Source: Desulfobacteraceae bacterium
GTDB taxonomy: Bacteria > Desulfobacterota > Desulfobacteria > Desulfobacterales > Desulfosarcinaceae
Length of the DNA stretch: 58,567 nucleotides
Assembly (NCBI GenBank): GCA_024230435.1
Contig: JAAERL010000780.1
Span: forward strand, 1 to 58,567
Reading direction: 5' to 3'
How positions within the stretch are numbered: the stretch's first letter is position 1; each line of letters starts with the position of its first letter. The position numbers were made by a program, and so were the translations under genes. Below the pieces are notes generated by a model that worked only from the letters and a program-made list of their open reading frames with translations, searched no databases and had not been told where the DNA came from. Shown here one piece after another: positions 54,161 through 58,567 of the stretch.

Positions 54161-54360
54161 CACTGGCGCTATATCTTTTCGCTGAATTTTACATCATAAA
54201 AACCGCCTCTGCATTAAAAAAGTCCAACCCGTATTAACCCCGTATTATTGCCAAAGCATAAAAAGTGGTTATAGTATCTTAATCATTTTTGCACTTTCAT
54301 ACGACCTATGCTCTAAAACAAAAACCAAGTTATTCCAATAGAAAAAACAGTGGAGGGTAT

Positions 54361-55341
54361 ATGAAAAAAGCAATCTATAAAAAACGCAGTCCCATCCCCA
54401 GTGACGTAATAGAAGTTGTTGAATTTGAAAAACCGGTTTTAAAAAAAGGGCAGGTACTTATCGAAGTCTTGGCATCTCCTGTAAATCCCTCGGATTTACT
54501 GTCAATTACTGGACAATATGGTATGTTACCCCCCTTGCCGGCAACGGCAGGTTATGAAGGCCTTGGGCGCGTCGTAGAGCATGGCCCCGATGTTCTGGCC
54601 CCGGCTATAGGCCAAAGCGTTCTGCTGCCCATCGGCAACGGCGCCTGGACAACGCATTTGGTTGCCCAGGCCGATAACCTTATTTGCGTATCCAATAACA
54701 TAGATCCTTTGCAACTGGCCATGATTACCATTAACCCGCCAACAGCATTTCTGTTGCTAAATGAAATTGTAAAACTGGAACCGGGTGACTGGGTGATTCA
54801 AAATGCAGCCAACTCGGCAGTAGGGTCCTATTTAGTGCAATTGGCAAAAAACAGCGGCTATAAAACCGTCAATATTGTACGGCGTGAATCCGCCGTTTCA
54901 GGCGTACAGGAAAATGGCGGGGATGTAACCCTTGTAGATGGAGAAAACCTGCCCAAAAAAGTAGAGGAAATTACCAGGGGAGCTGAAATCAAATTAGGAT
55001 TGGACGCCATTGGCGGAAGCGCCACAAACCGGATGATGCTATGTTTAAGTCAAAACGCAACCCTGGTCAGTTACGGCGCCCTCAGCGGTGATCCCTGCGA
55101 GTTATCACCCAGGGATTTGATTTTCAAAGATATAACCTTCAAAGGTTTTTGGTTGGCAAAATGGCTTCAAGAAACATCACAACAGCGGCAAATGGATGTA
55201 TTCGGCGAGCTGCTTCAGATGATTACAAGCGGCAAACTTCATACAAGCATTGACTCTACATATAAAATAGAAGATATTAAGCAGGCGGTTACTGCGGCGG
55301 ACCGGGGCGGGCGAAAAGGTAAAATCCTTATTACCCCTTAG
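54361..55341 (+). CDS. MDR-family reductase, enoyl thioester reductase-like
   Basis: A 326-residue medium-chain dehydrogenase/reductase without the catalytic zinc ligands. Motifs: SPVNPSDLLSITGQYG, GYEGLGRVVEHG, NAANSAVGSYLVQLAKNSGY (nucleotide loop) and YGALSGDPCEL. The overall pattern matches 2-enoyl thioester reductase (MECR/ETR-like) and quinone reductase branches, so trans-2-enoyl-CoA reduction with NADPH is possible. A GGAGG site five nt before the ATG at 54361 fixes the start. The final stop codon TAG is formed by the first bases of a family A repeat. Confidence 0.88.
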   Translation: MKKAIYKKRSPIPSDVIEVVEFEKPVLKKGQVLIEVLASPVNPSDLLSITGQYGMLPPLPATAGYEGLGRVVEHGPDVLAPAIGQSVLLPIGNGAWTTHLVAQADNLICVSNNIDPLQLAMITINPPTAFLLLNEIVKLEPGDWVIQNAANSAVGSYLVQLAKNSGYKTVNIVRRESAVSGVQENGGDVTLVDGENLPKKVEEITRGAEIKLGLDAIGGSATNRMMLCLSQNATLVSYGALSGDPCELSPRDLIFKDITFKGFWLAKWLQETSQQRQMDVFGELLQMITSGKLHTSIDSTYKIEDIKQAVTAADRGGRKGKILITP

Positions 55342-55517
55342 GCGATTGGCGGAAAAAATTTAACATCTTAACAGGTACCATATCGGGCTTCGATTTTTTT
55401 TCGTCTTCAAGGCATGCCAAAGTTTGCATACTTAACGTATTCGCATCTTTGGCATAACGCACAAGACGGGAAAAAAGACATACAAGATGGTATATTATTT
55501 AACTGTAAATCGCCTTA
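55338..55517 (+). repeat. Family A foldback repeat, full copy
   Basis: Starts TTAGGCGATTGGCGGAAAAA and ends ACTGTAAATCGCCTTA, 180 bp. The arms CGATTTTTTTTCGTCTTCAA and GACGGGAAAAAAGACATAC pair. The loop contains TTTGCATACTTAACGTATTC. The first bases supply the stop codon of the reductase gene. Confidence 0.87.
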
Positions 55518-55525
55518 GCTCTGAT

Positions 55526-55693
55526 GTGACTGCTCTTTTACCTTCGTTACACGAAAAAGGGGGTTTCTAAGCGGCCTTTCGCCGCTAGCATGTCAACGCC
55601 CGATACGCAAAATATTGATCGCTGCCGATTCGCCGATAGTGCGGTGACAGCGCATTTTAATATCGCCAGCCTTTGGCGCGGTGATTATACCGG
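55526..55693 (-). pseudogene. tnpB remnant, copy 2 (short, internally deleted)
   Basis: The right-end part (ACACGAAAAAGGGG-like, CGGCCTTTCGCCGC, CGATACGCAAAATATTGAT) matches 57172-57260. It then joins directly to CGATTCGCCGATAGTGCGGT and CAGCGCATTTTAATATCGCC, which match 57667-57715 of the long remnant. About 410 bp, including the zinc ribbon, is missing. No functional protein is possible. It lies between the reductase and gltP-like genes. Confidence 0.75.
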
Positions 55694-55704
55694 AAGGATG
55701 TTCA

Positions 55705-55764
55705 AAGGTGAAGACAAACCATTCGATGCCCGGTTCTTATCAATGAACAGTTTGTCTTCACCTT
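55705..55764 (-). terminator. 15-bp perfect inverted repeat downstream of the symporter gene
   Basis: AAGGTGAAGACAAAC (55705-55719) pairs exactly with GTTTGTCTTCACCTT (55750-55764), loop 30 nt. It lies about 30 bp after the stop codon of the symporter on the minus strand. No T tract follows, so it may be a terminator, an RNA-stabilising hairpin or a transposon end. Confidence 0.5.
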
Positions 55765-55793
55765 GCTGTCCGGTTTTTATGAATGAACGCGAA

Positions 55794-57128
55794 TTAAATT
55801 TTTTCTTCCGCGGGCTTTAGTTCCGTCAGTTCTCCATTCCAGTATTTTTCATCAAGCTCGCCTTCGGTTTTTGCGACAATGCAGCTAACGGCCATATCAC
55901 CGGTAACGTTACAGGCCGTGCGCCCCATGTCCAGCAGGGCATCAATACCAAAAATCATGGCATAGGCTGCAGCAACCGCAGACCCCGGCTCTACTTTCAA
56001 TCCTATAGAGTCGAGCACCATCAACAGCATAATTGCGCCTGCGCCGGGAACGCCCGCAGTGCCAATGGATGCAAGTACGGCCGTGGCAATTACGGTAAGC
56101 TGCTGGCCGAAAGTCAACGGCATACCGATAGCAAAACCAGCAAAAATGGCGCATACCCCCTGATAAATCGCCGTGCCATCCATATTTATAGTTGCCCCAA
56201 GCGGAAGCGTAAACGAATAAATACCCTTGGAAACACCCATCTTGTCTTTGGCTACTTCCATAGATACGGGTAAAGTGCCGCTACTGCTGCGGGTGACAAA
56301 CGCCGTAATAGTAGCCGGACGCACCAGCGACAAAAAACGGGCAAAATTGATACGAAACGCAACTAATGCACCGCCATAGACAAGTATAATATGAGCAAAA
56401 AACGCCAAATATACAGTCATGGTTACTTTTGCCAGAGGTCCGAAAGCTGTGGCCCCTTGTTTTCCAAACACAACCGCAATAAGGGCAAACACGCCAATGG
56501 GCGCATATTCGAGCACCCAATGAACGATTTTATACATCACCTCTGCACACCCTTCAAAAAACTGAAAAACCATTTGCGCCGCATCTTTGATTCTCCGGTC
56601 CCGGCTTTCTCTCAAATACGCAATGCCCATACCGAACAGCAATGAAGTAAAAATAACGGGCAAAATTTGTCCTTTTGCAATCGCGCCAAATGGATTTTTC
56701 GGAACAACATTGATTAAGGTTTCAATCAAGGACGGCCGGGTCAATTCTTTACCTGCCGCACTTGCCATCCCCGAAATTACCATCTGCTTTCCAGGACTGA
56801 ACAGGTTTCCGAAACAAAGACCGACGGCAACAGCAACTGCAGATGTCAACATGTAAAAAATAAGAGCCTTTCCCCCGATTTTACCCAAGCGTTTTGGATG
56901 AATACTACCTGCACCAACCACCAGCGTACTAATGACCACTGGCATGACAATCATCTTGAGTAAACGTACAAAAATATCACCCAACGGGCTGACCCAAGCG
57001 GCTTTTGGCCCCATTGCCAAACCAAAAAGCGCTCCCAATGCCAATCCGATCAAAATTCGCATCAACAGATTTGCTTGAAAATACCAGCCTAAAATTCCAT
57101 TTTTACTGACTTCAACTGTTGCTCCCAT
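55794..57128 (-). CDS. DctA/GltP-type dicarboxylate or amino acid:cation symporter
   Basis: A 444-residue secondary transporter with about eight membrane helices and two re-entrant hairpins. Family motifs: VRLLKMIVMPVVISTLVVG, VTRSSSGTLPVSMEV (serine-rich hairpin), LPLGATINMDGTAIYQGV and GIDALLDMGRTACNVTGD. These fit glutamate/aspartate or C4-dicarboxylate symporters (DAACS family). The exact substrate is not certain. The AAAGGAGG site fixes the start at 57128, so the longer open frame upstream is not used. The gene starts 28 bp after a long tnpB remnant. Confidence 0.93.
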   Translation of the reverse strand: MGATVEVSKNGILGWYFQANLLMRILIGLALGALFGLAMGPKAAWVSPLGDIFVRLLKMIVMPVVISTLVVGAGSIHPKRLGKIGGKALIFYMLTSAVAVAVGLCFGNLFSPGKQMVISGMASAAGKELTRPSLIETLINVVPKNPFGAIAKGQILPVIFTSLLFGMGIAYLRESRDRRIKDAAQMVFQFFEGCAEVMYKIVHWVLEYAPIGVFALIAVVFGKQGATAFGPLAKVTMTVYLAFFAHIILVYGGALVAFRINFARFLSLVRPATITAFVTRSSSGTLPVSMEVAKDKMGVSKGIYSFTLPLGATINMDGTAIYQGVCAIFAGFAIGMPLTFGQQLTVIATAVLASIGTAGVPGAGAIMLLMVLDSIGLKVEPGSAVAAAYAMIFGIDALLDMGRTACNVTGDMAVSCIVAKTEGELDEKYWNGELTELKPAEEKI

Positions 57129-57156
57129 GCTTTCCTCCTTTAATAGGTTAATCCCA

Positions 57157-58253
57157 GTGATTGCTCCCCCGCCTTCACTACACGAAAAAGGGGACGTCCA
57201 AACGGCCTTTCGCCGCAAGCATATCGACGCCCGATACGCAAAATATTAATCGCTGCATAGCAATCCCGGTTGCCAGCAAAGGTGCAAAAAAGCAGCGATG
57301 AATTCTTATGGAAAGCGATTTTTTCACAATCTTGTCACAAGCAGAGCATTTTTGTGACGCATACTCAAGGCGACCCCCCCCCCAAAACATGTTTGCCCGA
57401 AACTTTATGGGCGCGGAAAAAACAGCAGAAATTTACCCCGTCCGGCATCTGAAATAAACTTGTCCAGCCCCGTCTTTGCAATTACCGGCATTGGGCAAAT
57501 ATTCTCCGGTCTCCTCGTTACCATAGACAAAGTACATCAAGCCAAAATTGATGCCAATAACCAAAGACAAGCCCTTACTTAAGATCAATTCCAAACGCAA
57601 GCTCAACTGAAAAGCAGACAAACCACTTATCCGCGTCTTTAGTACCTGTCAGAGTTTTAACCTTCGCCGATTCGCCAATAGAGCGATTACAGCGCATTTT
57701 TATATCACCGGCCTTTAATACGGTGATGATCGTAGAAAGATGTTTTTTGTACTGGGGATAAATGATGCTGTCCCGCTGGCCTTTTTTCTTGAACTTGGCA
57801 AAGCCGGGAACATCACCTTGTTTTGTCCTGGAAAAAAATGAATGGAATCCCTTGTCTATTTGTTTCAAAACATCTTGCAACACCTGATAGTATATAGATT
57901 TAGAATATACATATTTAGAGTATACCGGTTTGAAACAGGGGCGTTGTTTTTTCAGTTCAGGCAGTTTACCGGCACTACCGTTATAAGTAACCGAAACACT
58001 ATTTTTTTGGTACGTATCAATTCGATCCTGAATATTCCAGTTATACAGATACCGACAAATAAAAAACTGATTCTCCAACGCCGGTATTTGGTATTTTCTT
58101 GGACGAATTCGATATTTAAAAGCTTTTCGAAGGCTTATATGCATGCATACCAAATACAAAAAAATACTTTTATTGTCAAATTATTGAAAAATACCGATTC
58201 ATCTCCCGCCTTAACAGCACAAAGCAAGAAATCTTGCCGGCAGCAAGGATAAA
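57157..58253 (-). pseudogene. tnpB remnant (IS200/IS605 type), copy 3, nearly full length
   Basis: Minus-strand frames give most of a TnpB/IS605 OrfB protein: an N-terminal part (YLVCMHISLRKAFKYRIRPR, GFHSFFSRTKQGDVPGFAKF, CNRSIGESAKV; 57575-58159), then frame breaks and loss of the middle RuvC part, then the C-terminal zinc ribbon (SQKCSACDKIVKKSLSIRIH). The outer ends match copy 1. The conserved D...E motifs of the RuvC site are not in one frame, so it is inactive. No tnpA is present in the window. It lies immediately upstream of the symporter gene. Confidence 0.85.
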
Positions 58254-58567
58254 TTTACCGTTTCACGCATAGTGCGCGGCTTGCCTGAGCACGGCTGTGA
58301 GGACCAAGTTACCGGCCAACCGGTGTGCAAGCCGCGTGACATGCGCCGGTAAAACCAAAGCCGTTCGGGTTTGCAATGCCACCAGCGCAGGGTCGGCCGC
58401 AGCGAAAAAAATCAACTTTGCCCCTCCTGCCCTGCTCCGCACAAAGTTCAATTCTAAAAACAAAAACGGCAACCCAAGAAAGTTGGTTGACCTTCTCAGA
58501 TTGCCGTTGTTCATGGTTTGGTTAAGCGTTTGCCGGAAGTCGCTTCGATTATTCTGGCCTACGGCGC
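58254..58567. other. Unassigned sequence at the right edge with a hairpin
   Basis: A minus-strand frame is open from the window edge to 58263, but its translation (RAGGAKLIFFAAADPALVAL) fits no family I know. AACGGCAA (58465-58472) pairs with TTGCCGTT (58501-58508), and on the minus strand the hairpin is followed by TTTTTG, so it could terminate a gene that enters from the right. GC content is higher than in the rest of the window. Confidence 0.4.

Noticed and set aside
55590-55820. A plus-strand frame of 76 residues
   Set aside because: It runs antisense through the tnpB remnant and into the symporter end. No ribosome site.
1-58567. CRISPR array or toxin-antitoxin pair
   Set aside because: No regularly spaced direct repeats, cas genes or paired small frames with recognisable toxin motifs were seen.

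Overview
This window looks like chromosomal DNA of an anaerobic, free-living Gram-negative bacterium of the Desulfobacterota (former Deltaproteobacteria, Desulfobacterales-like). That placement is inferred from gene content and moderate GC, not from a marker phylogeny. Supporting content is a DUF6178 protein, a PEP/pyruvate-binding protein with receiver-like domains, a GTP-type PEP carboxykinase, a Thi4 that lacks the usual suicide cysteine, an HDOD protein and a pilus-type chemosensory operon.

Region 1 (1-12.8 kb). A frameshifted DDE transposase remnant runs off the left edge. It is followed by tRNA-Phe, rsmE, an acidic protein of unknown function, valS, nadC, a rhomboid protease carrying a C-terminal DnaJ-like domain, gdhA and a large PEP/pyruvate-binding protein. 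Region 2 (13-18.3 kb) is a coenzyme A block: a DUF2520 Rossmann protein (candidate ketopantoate reductase), panB, panC and panD, then a convergent HD-GYP gene and coaE. Region 3 (18.4-27.1 kb) holds an HDOD regulator with an altered receiver site, rdgB, a nitroreductase, GTP-dependent pckA, an AmpG-like transporter and a DUF6178 protein. Region 4 (27.3-33.9 kb) is a complete TetR-TolC-adaptor-RND efflux operon with a good promoter and a candidate operator. Region 5 (34.2-35.9 kb) is a TPP riboswitch plus terminator controlling thi4, then a decayed ybaK-type deacylase.

Region 6 (36.1-49.8 kb) is the most distinctive part. It is a chemosensory operon of pilus (Chp/Pix) type: a DUF4388-TPR-zinc ribbon-receiver protein, two single-domain receivers, three CheW-like proteins, a hybrid CheA with three Hpt domains and a terminal receiver, and a large two-HAMP chemoreceptor. 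An M16 peptidase and a 51-residue protein are embedded in it. No CheR or CheB is seen. A PstS-like binding protein follows directly. Region 7 (50.9-54.1 kb) is a four-gene membrane cluster: a small membrane protein, an FtsX-type permease, a LolD-like ATPase lacking the switch histidine, and a membrane protein with CC and HHCxxC cysteines. Region 8 (54.3-58.6 kb) has an enoyl-reductase-like MDR protein and a DctA/GltP symporter placed between tnpB remnants.

Three families of decayed or non-coding repeats link these regions. Family A is a foldback element of about 180 bp with TTAGGCGATT-type ends, in four long and two deleted copies, always at gene 3' ends. In two cases its end supplies the stop codon of the preceding gene. 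Family B is a second palindromic intergenic repeat with three copies. The third family consists of three internally deleted or frameshifted IS200/IS605-type tnpB remnants.
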